Shown here: positions 25,601 to 34,433 of the stretch, piece after piece
Position numbering within the stretch: the first letter of the stretch is position 1
How the letters are laid out: each line of letters begins with the position of its first letter
Assembly: GCA_934371135.1 (NCBI GenBank)
Contig: CAKRNO010000011.1
Span: forward strand, 1 to 48,084
Length of the DNA stretch: 48,084 bases
Direction: 5' to 3'
Origin: an uncultured Eubacteriales bacterium
GTDB taxonomy: Bacteria; Bacillota; Clostridia; Oscillospirales; CAG-272
Translations under genes and position numbers: made by a program
Notes under the pieces: model-generated
Seen by the model: only the letters and a program-made list of their open reading frames with translations
What the model was told of the DNA's origin: nothing
Databases searched by the model: none

Positions 25601-27154
25601 TCCGGTTTTGACCTGCCCGACAAGACCTGTCCGCACTGCGGGTGCCTCATGGTATCGGACGGGCAGAATATCCCGTTCGAGACCTTTCTCGGCTTCCACG
25701 GTGACAAGTCTCCGGATATCGACCTGAACTTCTCGGGCGATGTGCAGGGCAAGGTGCATAAGTACACCGAGGAGCTGTTCGGCAAGGGCAACGTGTTCCG
25801 CGCCGGTACCATCAGCACCCTTGCGGACAAGACCGCCTATGGATACGTCATGAAATACCTGGACGAGAAGCAGATCTCACTCTCCCGCGCCGAGGTCGAT
25901 CAGATTGTCCTGCGCACGGCGGGCGTCAAGCGCACGACCGGGCAGCACCCGGGCGGCATCATCGTTATCCCGAAGGAGTACGACGTCCACGATTTCACCC
26001 CGGTGCAGCACCCGGCAGACGACCCCCATTCGGACATCGTGACCACCCACTTTCAGTTCTCTTATCTACACGATACCATCCTGAAGCTGGACGAGCTCGG
26101 GCACGATATGCCGACCAAGTACAAGATGCTGGAGCGCTATACCAACACGTCCGTTCTGGACGTCAAGATGAACGACCAGAAGGTCTATCGTCTCTTTGAG
26201 AGCTGCGCACCGCTCGGCATCACGCCGGGGGACATCGGCGGGTGCACCAAGGGGACCTACGGGCTCCCCGAGTTCGGCACGCACTTTATCCAGGGCGTGC
26301 TTGAGGACGCGAAGCCGAAGACCTTTGCCGACCTGATGCAGATCTCGGGTCTGACGCACGGCGAGGACGTGTGGCTGGGCAATGCGCAGGACCTCATCAA
26401 GGCGGGCATCTGCGACATTTCCAAGGTCATCGGTACCCGTGACGGTATCATGCTGGACCTCATCCGTTACGGGCTGCCGAACAGCGACGCCTTCAAGATC
26501 ATGGAGTCGGTCCGTAAGGGCAGGGGGCTCAAGCCCGAGTGGGAGGAGCTCATGACCTCGCACGGGGTCCCCGACTGGTATATTGCTTCCTGCAAGAAAA
26601 TCAAGTATATGTTCCCGAAGGCGCACGCCGCGGCGTACGTCATGTCCGCCATCCGTCTCGGGTGGTACAAAATTCATTACCCGATGGAGTTCTATGCCGC
26701 GTTTCTCTCCGTCGCACCCGGCGGCTTTGACGCCGCGATCGTGCTGCGCGGGAAGGACTATGTACGGCAGGTGATCGACGAGATCGGCAAGAAATCGCCG
26801 CAGGATACGACGCAGAAGGACAAGGAACTGGTCTCGACCATGCAGCTGGTGGAGGAGTCGCTCGCGCGCGGCATCCGTTATCTGCCTCCCGACCTCTATA
26901 AGTCCGATTATAAGTATTTCCTGCCGGAGGACGGCAAGATCCGTATGCCCTTCATCGCGCTCGGCGGGCTCGGCGAGACTGCCGCGCAGAAGATTGTGGA
27001 GGCGCGTGCGGACGGTGATTTCTTCTCGGTGGAGGACCTGCGCAACCGCGCTGGGCTCTCCAAGTCGGTGATCGAGCTGCTCCGCGGCATCGGTGCGCTC
27101 AAAAACATGAGTGAGACCAACCAGTTTTCCTTTTTCGATTCCGTCCCCTTCTGA
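22679..27154 (+). CDS. polC: DNA polymerase III alpha subunit, PolC type
   Basis: The main replicative polymerase of low-GC-type Gram-positives, 1,491 residues. Domains in order: N-terminal region (1-250, with an Ala/Glu-rich linker near 185-225), OB fold (about 270-375: VVIMGEVFSTDLRESRNKDKH), PHP domain (ELHLHTTMSMMDAYV near 382, ITDHGN form VTDHGN), DEDD proofreading exonuclease inserted in it (IVFDIETTGLD near 464, HRAADDARM near 612), and the polymerase core with a zinc-binding CPQC...CPHC pair near 957-985 and catalytic aspartates in SPDIDLNFSG near 1010. The start overlaps ispG in ATGAATAA with a poor ribosome binding site, implying coupling. All motifs look intact. Confidence 0.97.
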   Translation: MNKFSALFPKYHPEGDIAEALSYVTDARREVRRSDTGEVTRVEVFARFSRHVKSELLYAAEDACFALYGGAGAFPSLVSFRIIPSFPEETFEIAHVAEIAEEATRGGAVTKGFFNLATFRDDGETIHVELPFIEEGVELVRGSGTEALMSRILSVRFGLSRRFSLELSADAEAQAAARQAEYDRLLADYESLAQEAAKEAAQRPHTENTASGGDGAQTSDRPTYPRVRADVLFPDEPGFERESDTVFRIAHMRFTTAGAEHLFGDPFTMEKLTPIAEVQPSSRVVIMGEVFSTDLRESRNKDKHTITVGITDGVYSIYMKRTGAPEEVAWLKDLGVGKSYAVYGRVYRDKFDGDLTFSPEAVMRVKRLLREDNAPEKRTELHLHTTMSMMDAYVEPAKLVSTAVRWGWRSIAVTDHGNVQAFPEVMLEREKQKADVKILWGMEAYYVNDKARAVYGKPPTGFDDEVIVFDIETTGLDVRACAITEIGAVRVRGGEVIEEFDTFVDPECHIPEEITRLTSITDDMVRGAPKLKEALTMFFAFTGDAMLIAHNANFDCGFIRAGAEKTGLRFENSYLDTVALSQFVNPELKKHKLDILAEHYGLGDFHHHRAADDARMLALIFLKMQEQMKNEGIGDYVRMTEAMSEKSDPLKLRPYHMIIFAKNLAGLKTLYRLISRSYLDFYKRFPRIPRSVLEDNREDLIIGSACEAGELYRAILEGQNDASVEEIASFYDYLEIQPLCNNGFLITEGKVPGEETLRDINRRIVALGEKLGKPVVATCDAHFLDREDELYRKIILKGMKFQDGDRDIGLYLRTTEEMLDEFAYLGEAKAHEVVIENPNKIADMTEDFRPIPEGRYEPKMEGAEEELTSSCWKRAEEYYGYDDGTGAKIPDIVKNRLTRELDAIISHGFAVLYMIAVRLVAYSESQGYLVGSRGSVGSSFVASMSGISEVNPLPPHYRCPQCRYSEFFTDGSVGSGFDLPDKTCPHCGCLMVSDGQNIPFETFLGFHGDKSPDIDLNFSGDVQGKVHKYTEELFGKGNVFRAGTISTLADKTAYGYVMKYLDEKQISLSRAEVDQIVLRTAGVKRTTGQHPGGIIVIPKEYDVHDFTPVQHPADDPHSDIVTTHFQFSYLHDTILKLDELGHDMPTKYKMLERYTNTSVLDVKMNDQKVYRLFESCAPLGITPGDIGGCTKGTYGLPEFGTHFIQGVLEDAKPKTFADLMQISGLTHGEDVWLGNAQDLIKAGICDISKVIGTRDGIMLDLIRYGLPNSDAFKIMESVRKGRGLKPEWEELMTSHGVPDWYIASCKKIKYMFPKAHAAAYVMSAIRLGWYKIHYPMEFYAAFLSVAPGGFDAAIVLRGKDYVRQVIDEIGKKSPQDTTQKDKELVSTMQLVEESLARGIRYLPPDLYKSDYKYFLPEDGKIRMPFIALGGLGETAAQKIVEARADGDFFSVEDLRNRAGLSKSVIELLRGIGALKNMSETNQFSFFDSVPF

Positions 27155-27165
27155 CGGCGGCAGCG

Positions 27166-27221
27166 TCCCCTGCAACACCCTGTGGCGTCCGTGCTATCCG
27201 CCCGGGCGGCGGAGGGGCTGC
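27166..27221. other. Imperfect hairpin between polC and small-gene trio
   Basis: GCAGC and CCCCT can pair with AGGGG and GCTGC with a two-base bulge, enclosing a CCGCC/GGCGG inner stem. There is no T run, so termination by it is uncertain, but no other terminator lies between the convergent polC and 27224-27577 genes. Confidence 0.3.
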
Positions 27222-27223
27222 GC

Positions 27224-27577
27224 TCACTTCATGAAGTACAGGAGGAGCAGGAGGAGCCAGAGGTCGTCGTCCTGTTCCTCACAGTCGTCTCCGCGGCCGG
27301 TGAGCAGCAGGACGGCAACGACGGGCAGGAGCAGGTCTCCGTTCCATATACCGCCCAGCCGCTCGGAGCAGAACTTTTCCCAGCGGGGCGGCAGCAGCCC
27401 CCGCCGCGGCGGCTTCGGCGGTCTCGGCGGCTTACATTCGGGGGGCTCGTGCTCCTCGCAGGGAGAACAGGGAGGAGCCTGTGTTTCCGGCGCCTCTCCG
27501 CAAGCCTCCTCGCGGTGGAAGGCGTTGCCGCCGTATCCCGGCGGCACACTGTCGGATCGGAATTCTCGACTGTACAT
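27224..27577 (-). CDS. Cys/Pro-rich small protein with hydrophobic tail, unknown
   Basis: A 117-residue protein, last of a minus-strand trio. Residues 25-60 are rich in Cys, Pro and Glu (CGEAPETQAPPCSPCEEHEPPECKPP). Near residue 78 comes NGDLLLPVVAVLLLTGRG, then an acidic DDCEEQDDD and a final LWLLLLLLYFMK. Small proteins with such alternating leucine and acid stretches at the C-terminus occur in many Clostridia, but I know no function. AAAGGAG lies 11 bases before the ATG. The hydrophobic stretches are too short for ordinary paired helices. Confidence 0.6.
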   Translation of the reverse strand: MYSREFRSDSVPPGYGGNAFHREEACGEAPETQAPPCSPCEEHEPPECKPPRPPKPPRRGLLPPRWEKFCSERLGGIWNGDLLLPVVAVLLLTGRGDDCEEQDDDLWLLLLLLYFMK

Positions 27578-27594
27578 GAGATGCTACACTCCTT

Positions 27595-27984
27595 TCATCT
27601 CCGGCTGTCTTCAATGACTTCGTAGAGCTCGAGTGCCCGCAGCAGCCGGTCCACCGAGGCACATCGGCGGCTCGATAAAAACGGGCGCAGTGCGATGAGC
27701 ACGTCGCGCCTGCCTTTCCCGTGGTCGCGCCCGGGCGGCGGCGGCAGCAGGACCCCGGCGCTGCCGGCAGGGATGCTCCCGTCGTCCTCATCGCCCATGT
27801 GCTCCGGGGCGCCGTCCGCGTCACCGGTGTCCGACACGATGTCGCCGACCGTTGCGTGTACTGCCGCGGCGGCAGGGGTGTCGCCCCCACCGCCGAGCAG
27901 CTGTCCCAGTAGCCCGATGGCGGCGGGGTTCTGCCCCAGCCGCTCGAGCAGGGGCGCGAGGTTCAGCCCCTTACTGTCTGCCAT
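27595..27984 (-). CDS. Small protein of the 27-28 kb trio, unknown
   Basis: A 129-residue protein starting MADSKGLNLAPLLERLGQNPAA; this ATG is inside the end of the upstream gene (14-base overlap), and a longer frame from 28038 is less likely since it would lie deeper in that gene. The centre is a Gly/Ala/Asp low-complexity linker; the C-terminal 40 residues are helical (DVLIALRPFLSSRRCASVDRLLRALELYEVI). No family name known to me. Confidence 0.6.
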   Translation of the reverse strand: MADSKGLNLAPLLERLGQNPAAIGLLGQLLGGGGDTPAAAAVHATVGDIVSDTGDADGAPEHMGDEDDGSIPAGSAGVLLPPPPGRDHGKGRRDVLIALRPFLSSRRCASVDRLLRALELYEVIEDSRR

Positions 27985-28210
27985 TTTTCCTGCCCTTTTC
28001 GCGGTAGGCGGAGAGGATCTTCGCCGCGGCGAGTACATCCATCTTCTCGCAGTCCGAGAAAGCGGCGCGCAGGGCGTCCATCGTCTCCTTCGGCGGCGGG
28101 GTCTCGGACAGGTGTATGTTCTTGGATGCCGCGATGGCGCGTGCGGTCTCCCACAGCCGGTCGTCCGGCAGGGTCATGAGTGCCGCGATCAGTTTTTTAT
28201 CCAGTTTCAT
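27971..28210 (-). CDS. 79-residue helical protein, unknown
   Basis: First gene of the minus-strand trio, 79 residues, mostly helical: MKLDKKLIAALMTLPDDRLW at the start and FSDCEKMDVLAAAKILSAYREKG near the end. GGGAGG precedes the ATG. Its overlap with the next gene shows translational coupling. No signal peptide or membrane segment. From memory, similar three-gene sets occur in other Clostridia, but their role is not known to me. Confidence 0.6.
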   Translation of the reverse strand: MKLDKKLIAALMTLPDDRLWETARAIAASKNIHLSETPPPKETMDALRAAFSDCEKMDVLAAAKILSAYREKGRKNGRQ

Positions 28211-28279
28211 CGGATGCCTCCCTTTCTGTTCGTATTCCAAGTATATGTGGGGGCTGCCCGGTTTGTGCGAGGTGTTTGC

Positions 28280-28771
28280 TTGAAGATCGTCGTTCTGTCG
28301 GATTCTCACGGGTACCCGGCGCGGCTCCGCCGCGTGCTTTCGATGCACCGGGATGCCGATCTCGTCTGCTTTCTCGGTGACGGGCTCTCCGATCTTGCCG
28401 GGATGGAGGCGCGGTACGATATCCCCATCTATGCCGTGCGCGGCAACTGCGACGGCTTCGGGCTCTCCGACGCGACCCCGGAGCAGCGTGTGATCGAGCG
28501 GGAGGGGCACCGCCTGCTCCTGACCCACGGGCATCGCCTCAGCGCCAAGGGGGGTGACGGCGGGCTCATCGCCGCGGCAAAGTCCGAGGGGTGCGATATT
28601 GTGCTGTTCGGGCACACGCATCTGCCGCGCGAGACGTATGTTCCGGAATTCGGCATCTATCTTTTCAATCCCGGCAGCATCGGTCACCCGCGCGAGGGGG
28701 CGCCCTCCTACGGGCTTCTGATGCTCTCGGGCGGGAATGTGTTGTTTTCCTGCGGCACGGTCGGTGACTGA
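28280..28771 (+). CDS. YfcE/MJ0936-type metallophosphoesterase
   Basis: A 163-residue cytoplasmic phosphodiesterase of the small calcineurin-like family. All metal-binding motifs are seen in order: VVLSDSHG (D-x-H, residues 5-12), FLGDG (GD), VRGNCDGF (GN-D), LLLTHGHR and FGHTHLPR, followed by the typical INPGS form FNPGSIGHPR. It starts at TTG with GCGAGGTG upstream; no ATG fits. It is read away from the small-gene trio across 69 bases. The physiological substrate is unknown; cyclic nucleotides or simple phosphodiesters are usual test substrates. Confidence 0.9.
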   Translation: MKIVVLSDSHGYPARLRRVLSMHRDADLVCFLGDGLSDLAGMEARYDIPIYAVRGNCDGFGLSDATPEQRVIEREGHRLLLTHGHRLSAKGGDGGLIAAAKSEGCDIVLFGHTHLPRETYVPEFGIYLFNPGSIGHPREGAPSYGLLMLSGGNVLFSCGTVGD

Positions 28772-28842
28772 CCGCCGCTGTGCATCGCCCCTGAACCCCT
28801 CTCCGACCGGGAGAGCAGGTCAACTTCAAAGGAGGTAACGGT

Positions 28843-30783
28843 ATGCGTTACGGTCCACCCACGAAAAAAGCGGACAGTCTCTACGAGAAGCCCAAGCGCC
28901 TGCGGGAGTATCCCCGCTACCTTACAAAGGTCGTCGGCGGCTTTTTCTCCCGGTTCTTTTATGTGGTGCGTCTGCTGCTGGAGACCAGTCCGTGGCTGTT
29001 CGCGCTCATGGCGCTCTGCAGCATCGTTTCGGGTCTGCTCCCTGTCGGCGTCGCTTATGCCGGGAAGTACGTCATCAATGCGGTGAATGACGCGCTCGCA
29101 GGGGAGGGGATTGCTCCCGGAGAGGGGCTCCTCACCACCTTCCGCGGTACGCTCTCCGCCGTGGCGCTGTTTCTCGCCCTCCAGTTCCTGTTCACGCTCC
29201 TGACACGCCTGCTATCACGCTGTGAGGCGGCGGTGCGGTCGCTCGCAGGGGAGCGCATCTCTGCTCATATCCGTCTGAAGATTATGCGCAAGGCGAAGAC
29301 GGTGGACCTCGGCAGCTTTGACGACCCCGCCTTTTACGAGAAGCTTGAAAACGCCAACCGCGAGGCGGGGATGCGCCCCTTGCAGATCCTGTCCGCGACG
29401 TTCTCGACCATCTCCGCCCTCATCTCCGCCGTCAGCTTTTTCGCCATCCTGTGCACCGTCGGATGGCAGGTGCCGCTCATCCTGTTTGTCTTTATCCTCC
29501 CCTCTGCCATCGTCAACCATGTGTTCCGCACCCGGGGCTTCTGGTATATGCGCCGCGCGTCCAAGGAGCGGCGGCAGATGAACTACTATGCGCACGTCGT
29601 GACGGACAAGGACCTTGCCAAGGAGATGCGCCTCTCCGACCTCTCGGACACCTTTATCGACAAATTTGATACCGCCTTCCATACCTATTACCGCGGCATC
29701 CGTCGCCTGACCCTGCGCGAGATGCTCTGGCAGATCTTCGCCGCCGTGGTGCGGCTCGCGGGGGAGACCGCCATCTTCTTCTATATCGCGTATCGCGTGG
29801 TGGGCGGGCACATGCAGATCGGTGACTACTCGCTCCTATCGGGGGCGCTCGTATCCATCGGCGGTCAGATCTCCACCATGCTGAACGCGACCGCCGCCAT
29901 CTATGAGGGCACGTTGTTTATCGATAACCTCATGACCTTCCTCGGCGAAAAGCCGACGATTGTCCCCAGCCTGGTGACGCCGCGCGTACCGCAGCGCCAT
30001 GTGGCGCATACGGTACGGTTCGAGGACGTCGGATTCCGTTACCCCGGCGCCGAGAGGGACGTTATCCGTCACTTCTCCTGCGAGTTCCGCACCGGGGACC
30101 GTGTCGTGCTCGTCGGTGTCAACGGGGCAGGGAAGACGACGCTCATCAAGCTCCTCACGCGACTTTATGACCCGACGGAGGGGCGCATCACGCTGGACGG
30201 CTATGACCTGCGTGAGTATGACCCCGCGGCACTGTACACGGTTTTCGGGACGGTCTTCCAGGACTTCGGGAAGTACGCGGCGACCGCCGGGGAGAACATT
30301 GCCCTCGGCAATACCCACAGACCCCCGGATCCGGAGGCAATCCGCCGCGCGGCAGAGCTGGGAGACGCCGCGCCGTTCGTCGAAAAGCTGGAGAGCGGCT
30401 ACGACACGCCCCTGATGCGGTATTTTGAGGACGACGCAGCCGAGCTGTCGCAGGGGCAGTGGCAGAAGCTGTCCATCGCCCGCGCTTTCTACGCCGATGC
30501 CGATATCTTCATCCTCGACGAACCGACCGCTGCGCTGGACGCCATCGCGGAGCAGGAGATCTACGACCGCTTCGCGGAACTGTCGCAGGATAAGCTGACC
30601 GTCCTCGTCTCGCACCGCCTGTCGAGCGCCGTCTCCGCGACGAAAATCCTCGTCATTGCGGACGGGATGCTGGCGGAGTCCGGCACGCACGCCGAGCTCA
30701 TGGCGGCGGGCGGCATCTATCACCATCTGTTCTCCACGCAGGCGAAGCACTATATCCTCGCGGAAACGTCAAGGGAGCCGTAA
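28843..30783 (+). CDS. ABC transporter, fused permease and ATPase
   Basis: A 646-residue half-transporter of the exporter type (MsbA/MDR-like). The membrane domain covers about residues 40-350 with six helices. The ATPase domain has Walker A GVNGAGKTT (425-433), Q-loop in VFQDFGKYAAT, signature LSQGQ (535-539; the family consensus is LSGGQ), Walker B IFILDEPTAALD and H-loop VLVSHRLS. AAAGGAGG precedes the ATG. There is only one such gene here, so it probably forms a homodimer. Substrate unknown; a lipid, peptide or drug are all possible. Confidence 0.9.
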   Translation: MRYGPPTKKADSLYEKPKRLREYPRYLTKVVGGFFSRFFYVVRLLLETSPWLFALMALCSIVSGLLPVGVAYAGKYVINAVNDALAGEGIAPGEGLLTTFRGTLSAVALFLALQFLFTLLTRLLSRCEAAVRSLAGERISAHIRLKIMRKAKTVDLGSFDDPAFYEKLENANREAGMRPLQILSATFSTISALISAVSFFAILCTVGWQVPLILFVFILPSAIVNHVFRTRGFWYMRRASKERRQMNYYAHVVTDKDLAKEMRLSDLSDTFIDKFDTAFHTYYRGIRRLTLREMLWQIFAAVVRLAGETAIFFYIAYRVVGGHMQIGDYSLLSGALVSIGGQISTMLNATAAIYEGTLFIDNLMTFLGEKPTIVPSLVTPRVPQRHVAHTVRFEDVGFRYPGAERDVIRHFSCEFRTGDRVVLVGVNGAGKTTLIKLLTRLYDPTEGRITLDGYDLREYDPAALYTVFGTVFQDFGKYAATAGENIALGNTHRPPDPEAIRRAAELGDAAPFVEKLESGYDTPLMRYFEDDAAELSQGQWQKLSIARAFYADADIFILDEPTAALDAIAEQEIYDRFAELSQDKLTVLVSHRLSSAVSATKILVIADGMLAESGTHAELMAAGGIYHHLFSTQAKHYILAETSREP

Positions 30784-30853
30784 GGGCGCTGTCCGTGTTC
30801 TTAATACGCCGAACGTCCTTCTTTCGCTCTCGACACGTTCCGACGGCGGCTAC

Positions 30854-30909
30854 AGGGGTGCAGTCTTTCATGTTCTTGGTGACATGATTCGGGGCGGCAC
30901 CCCTTTTTT
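30854..30909 (+). terminator. Terminator of the ABC transporter gene
   Basis: AGGGGTGC (30854-30861) pairs with GCACCCCT (30897-30904), enclosing a smaller CATGT/ACATG stem, and is followed by TTTTT. An elaborate but credible intrinsic terminator. Confidence 0.7.
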
Positions 30910-31019
30910 CGATCCGATTCCCGCCGGATGGCAAAAACTGTTTGTCACTTATTCACAACGGTACTTGCGTAATGTGCACAACTATTTAGCATCTTGCAAT
31001 AAGGTGTGCAGTTTTTGCA

Positions 31020-31049
31020 TTGCACCGCCGGGTGGAAATTCTGTATAAT
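31020..31049 (+). promoter_or_regulatory. Promoter of the beta-helix gene
   Basis: TTGCAC (31020-31025) and consensus TATAAT (31044-31049) with 18 bases between; predicted leader about 55 bases. Confidence 0.7.
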
Positions 31050-31112
31050 AAAGGCACTTCAGGGCGATGGAGCGCCACCGTTTCGATGCGTATGATGAAA
31101 GGAGTTTACCGG

Positions 31113-34100
31113 ATGAAAAAAAGACTTTTGATTTTCTGCCTTCTGGTAGGTATGTTGCTTCCGTGCCTCTTACCCGGGCTTGGACTTTGGGGGGCGGCGG
31201 CGACCGACGATACCGAAACGGAGCCGCTACCCGAGGAGACGCAGGAATACCGCGAGGACACGATCCTCATGACAGAGACGTCTTCGCTGATGTCGGCATC
31301 TTCAGGCACGACCAACCGCTGGACCGGTACATATCCTGCCGGTGCAGGGTCGGTCAAGGACCCGTTGGATACGGGCAGAGATGTGGCATACGTCAAGCAT
31401 ACCCTGCAGAATGCGGCATTTACCTTTACGATCAAGTACTGCAAACTATCGACGGACAATTCGTATTTGATCGCCGACCAGATTCTGCTCCCCGGTGCGG
31501 CACAGTCAGAACTGATGACATCTCCCACAGGGCTCTCTGCCACACTGTTCGGCACGACGCTTCTGACCCTGACCGAAAGCGGCGACCGGTATACGCTCGC
31601 GTTTGCGGACGGCACCACCGGCAGTGCGCCGAAGGGGGCATGGATGCGTTTGGTCATTGCCTATGACGCCGCGACGACCTCTGCCACGGTGACGCTTGTC
31701 GGCGACCTCACAGATGCAGACGGCGCGCCCTGTACAACGCTGCGTGTGGCTGATATCCGGTGTGCACTCACCAATACAGACACGTTCAACTACAGGTGCT
31801 CCATGCCTGCCAAGACGGCGGACGACCTTCCCGCGTGCGGTTTCTTTCACAGGACCTCTATCCGCATCCCCGGTGATATGTATCTGCTGTCCGCAGGGCT
31901 GAAAGCCATTGACGGCGATACGGCACTGAACACCCATCGCGACGGGGATCTGACGCTGACCTTCACGCACGATATTGACCCCGCGAAGCTGGATATCACC
32001 AAGATCCGCGTCACGGACACGGATGGGAATGTGCTCCCCGTGACCTCCATCCGGCAGTCGGTCACGCAGTTGGATTGCCTCATTTTGAATTTTGCCTCCA
32101 ATCCTCTGCCGAAGTTCACGACGGTACTGGTGCATTTTGACGCAGATCTGACCGATTTTGCGGGGCAGGTGCTCGCCGGAGAGACGTATGCGGCGGTCGG
32201 AGTGCTGGGGGATGCAGGGGAGCTGCGCCCCAAGATCCCGATCGTTGAGATCCCGGCAGATCAGCACATCATGCCGGACATTTACAACACGGGCTACCGC
32301 TGCCCCGAGGAGGAGCTCGAGCCTCTGCTCGAGAAATATCCTCTCCTCGCCGATAGCATGGGCTACGGCGGTCATCCGACGACCGTCAACATTTCGGATA
32401 AGGTTGCGGCGGCATACAATTATCACTTTGAGAAATTCACCTACACAGGCTCTCTGCGCTTTACGGGTACACATCCCATTACGATCGAGGACGCCTATCT
32501 CCACTGTGAGACACAGCACTACGCGATCGAGAACGTCGGGAGCGCCTATCTGACGATTTCCTACCTGGAAGGGACGGGGAGCGAGTCTTCCTATATTCAA
32601 GGCGGGAATATGAAGCTCTCGCACATCTATCTGCACGATGTCGGAGCCGACCACATGAAGGCGGGCTCCAACCAGTGGCTGGAATACTCGTATTTCCGTG
32701 ACGGCGGGACCCGGAATCCGGGGGCGCACGCCGACTGCATCCAGTTCTCCGGTACGCCCTCCCAGATCATCGACAACATCATCGTGATCGGGAACCGTAT
32801 GGACGTTCCCCCGCTCCTCTGGGATCATGTCGCCAACAGCACCCTGTTCTTCAAGACAGAGGGGTATTCTGCCGGCTTTACCAATGTGCAGATGATCGGC
32901 AACTGGCTGAACGGCGGCGGACTGACTGCCTATCTGACGATCGACTCCTCGACCGAGGCAGGCGTCGCCAACACGCGTTACATCACCTTTAAAGACAATA
33001 TGTTCGGTTACGGCGGCAGATGGGGTATGTACGGCTTCGGGAAGAAGTACTGGCCGACCGGCGTGGAAATGAACGACTACGGCGGAGAATTTTCGGGCAA
33101 CGGCAGGCTGGAGACAATCAGCGCCGGCAGTATCCTGCTCCGTGACGGGGACGGGAACACCGTGACAGACCTTGCCTCGCTGACGGGCGGTACGCTCACG
33201 ATGGACGTCCATTTTGCCAACTACCTGCTGGCGGCGCGCCGGTACCGTATCGCCGTGCGCGTCCTCGCCGGTGACGGCACCGTTCTTGCCGAGAAGACCG
33301 CGGACGGAGAAATCCGTCGTTACATCCATTACAACGAATATGCGGCGGAGAGCAACCAGACGGACGTGCTGGATGAAAACGGAGAACCGATCGGGTATAA
33401 GCGCCTGATCACCCTCCCGGACCTGCCGGAGGACGTGCTCGGCAGCATCACCCTCTCCGGCTTGCCCACGGATCTTTCCGGTTGCCGTGCGGAGGTGGTC
33501 GTTTACGACACGACGGATGGCGCTCTGACAGAGGTCCGAACAGAGGATTTCATTGCGTCGGGCACCTATAGCGTGCCCCTCGCGATCGAGGGCGCCAGCC
33601 TGACGCTGCACGCCAGACCCGAGATCAATTTCTATGTGGCGGAGTCCGAGCTCACGAAGCTCCCCGCCGGTGCGACGCTGTATCTCGCAGACAGTGACGG
33701 CGGTCGTTATGCCGGTACCATCCGTGACGGGTATATGGTCTTTTCCGTCGGCGACATCGGGGTGTCGGACATGGCGCTTGAGCGGGAATACCGTCTGCAA
33801 TACAGTCCCACGGGCGGAGACGGTACGCTCTTTACCTCCAGTCTCTCCGTAGCCTATTCGCCTTTGACATACGCCACCCGGATGTACCGGAAAACGGCGT
33901 CGGACAGCACGCCCGGCGGCGAGGCGCTGCGCTCACTCCTGGTCTCTATGGCACAGTACGCGGAGGCGGCGGGCAGCACGGGCGCCGCGGCACGCTTCAC
34001 CGAACAGACCGGCTTCGACTTCGGGGGCGGGGAGATCGGTGATTACGCCGCCATCCGCGAGAGAACCGCGCAGACGAGCGTGGACTTTGAGAGTAAGGCG

Positions 34101-34433
34101 GGGGGCATCGCCTCCGTTGGCGCAACGCTCGGCAGCAGTATTGATCTGATCGTCACCCTGTCGGATGCGCGGTACACGGACGTGACCGCATCCATCGGTT
34201 CGGACCGTTTGACCGTTGCCATGAACGGCACAGAGGCGACCGTCCGCGGGCTGTGGGCGAGCGACCTCTATGGGGTGATCACCTTCGTCTTCTCGGGAGA
34301 CGGCGTAGAGCCCGTGACGGCGACGCTCACGGTCGCACATTTCCTCGACGGCTACAGCGAGGGGGCGTCCGCAACGCTCGCTCGTGCGACGGCGCTGTAT
34401 ATGCAGGCGGCTCTCTCCTATGTGAAGCCGTAA
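31113..34433 (+). CDS. Secreted parallel beta-helix protein
   Basis: A 1,106-residue secreted protein. The signal peptide (KKRLLIFCLLVGMLLPCLLPGLGLWGAAA) has no lipobox. Parts in order: beta-sandwich region (about 60-240), an Ig-like Big_5-type domain (DLTLTFTHDIDPAKLDITKIRVTD, about 275-375), a right-handed beta-helix (about 440-680) with short repeats such as AYLHCETQHYAIENVGSAYLTISYLEG and HADCIQFSGTPSQIIDNIIVIGN, further beta domains, and a C-terminal domain with a RSLLVSMAQYAEAAG helix of a kind common in surface proteins of gut Clostridia. The beta-helix resembles polysaccharide lyases and pectin-active enzymes, but I cannot assign a catalytic site. No sortase signal or SLH domain. The start at 31113 follows GAAAGGAG. 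The sugar kinase and ABC operon nearby suggest glycan breakdown. Confidence 0.8.
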   Translation: MKKRLLIFCLLVGMLLPCLLPGLGLWGAAATDDTETEPLPEETQEYREDTILMTETSSLMSASSGTTNRWTGTYPAGAGSVKDPLDTGRDVAYVKHTLQNAAFTFTIKYCKLSTDNSYLIADQILLPGAAQSELMTSPTGLSATLFGTTLLTLTESGDRYTLAFADGTTGSAPKGAWMRLVIAYDAATTSATVTLVGDLTDADGAPCTTLRVADIRCALTNTDTFNYRCSMPAKTADDLPACGFFHRTSIRIPGDMYLLSAGLKAIDGDTALNTHRDGDLTLTFTHDIDPAKLDITKIRVTDTDGNVLPVTSIRQSVTQLDCLILNFASNPLPKFTTVLVHFDADLTDFAGQVLAGETYAAVGVLGDAGELRPKIPIVEIPADQHIMPDIYNTGYRCPEEELEPLLEKYPLLADSMGYGGHPTTVNISDKVAAAYNYHFEKFTYTGSLRFTGTHPITIEDAYLHCETQHYAIENVGSAYLTISYLEGTGSESSYIQGGNMKLSHIYLHDVGADHMKAGSNQWLEYSYFRDGGTRNPGAHADCIQFSGTPSQIIDNIIVIGNRMDVPPLLWDHVANSTLFFKTEGYSAGFTNVQMIGNWLNGGGLTAYLTIDSSTEAGVANTRYITFKDNMFGYGGRWGMYGFGKKYWPTGVEMNDYGGEFSGNGRLETISAGSILLRDGDGNTVTDLASLTGGTLTMDVHFANYLLAARRYRIAVRVLAGDGTVLAEKTADGEIRRYIHYNEYAAESNQTDVLDENGEPIGYKRLITLPDLPEDVLGSITLSGLPTDLSGCRAEVVVYDTTDGALTEVRTEDFIASGTYSVPLAIEGASLTLHARPEINFYVAESELTKLPAGATLYLADSDGGRYAGTIRDGYMVFSVGDIGVSDMALEREYRLQYSPTGGDGTLFTSSLSVAYSPLTYATRMYRKTASDSTPGGEALRSLLVSMAQYAEAAGSTGAAARFTEQTGFDFGGGEIGDYAAIRERTAQTSVDFESKAGGIASVGATLGSSIDLIVTLSDARYTDVTASIGSDRLTVAMNGTEATVRGLWASDLYGVITFVFSGDGVEPVTATLTVAHFLDGYSEGASATLARATALYMQAALSYVKP

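Noticed and set aside
22697..25759. 1,020-codon minus-strand frame inside polC
   Set aside because: Complement of polC's codon bias; no protein features.
31506..33800. Long minus-strand frame in the beta-helix gene
   Set aside because: Antisense shadow; the plus strand has promoter, signal peptide and repeats.
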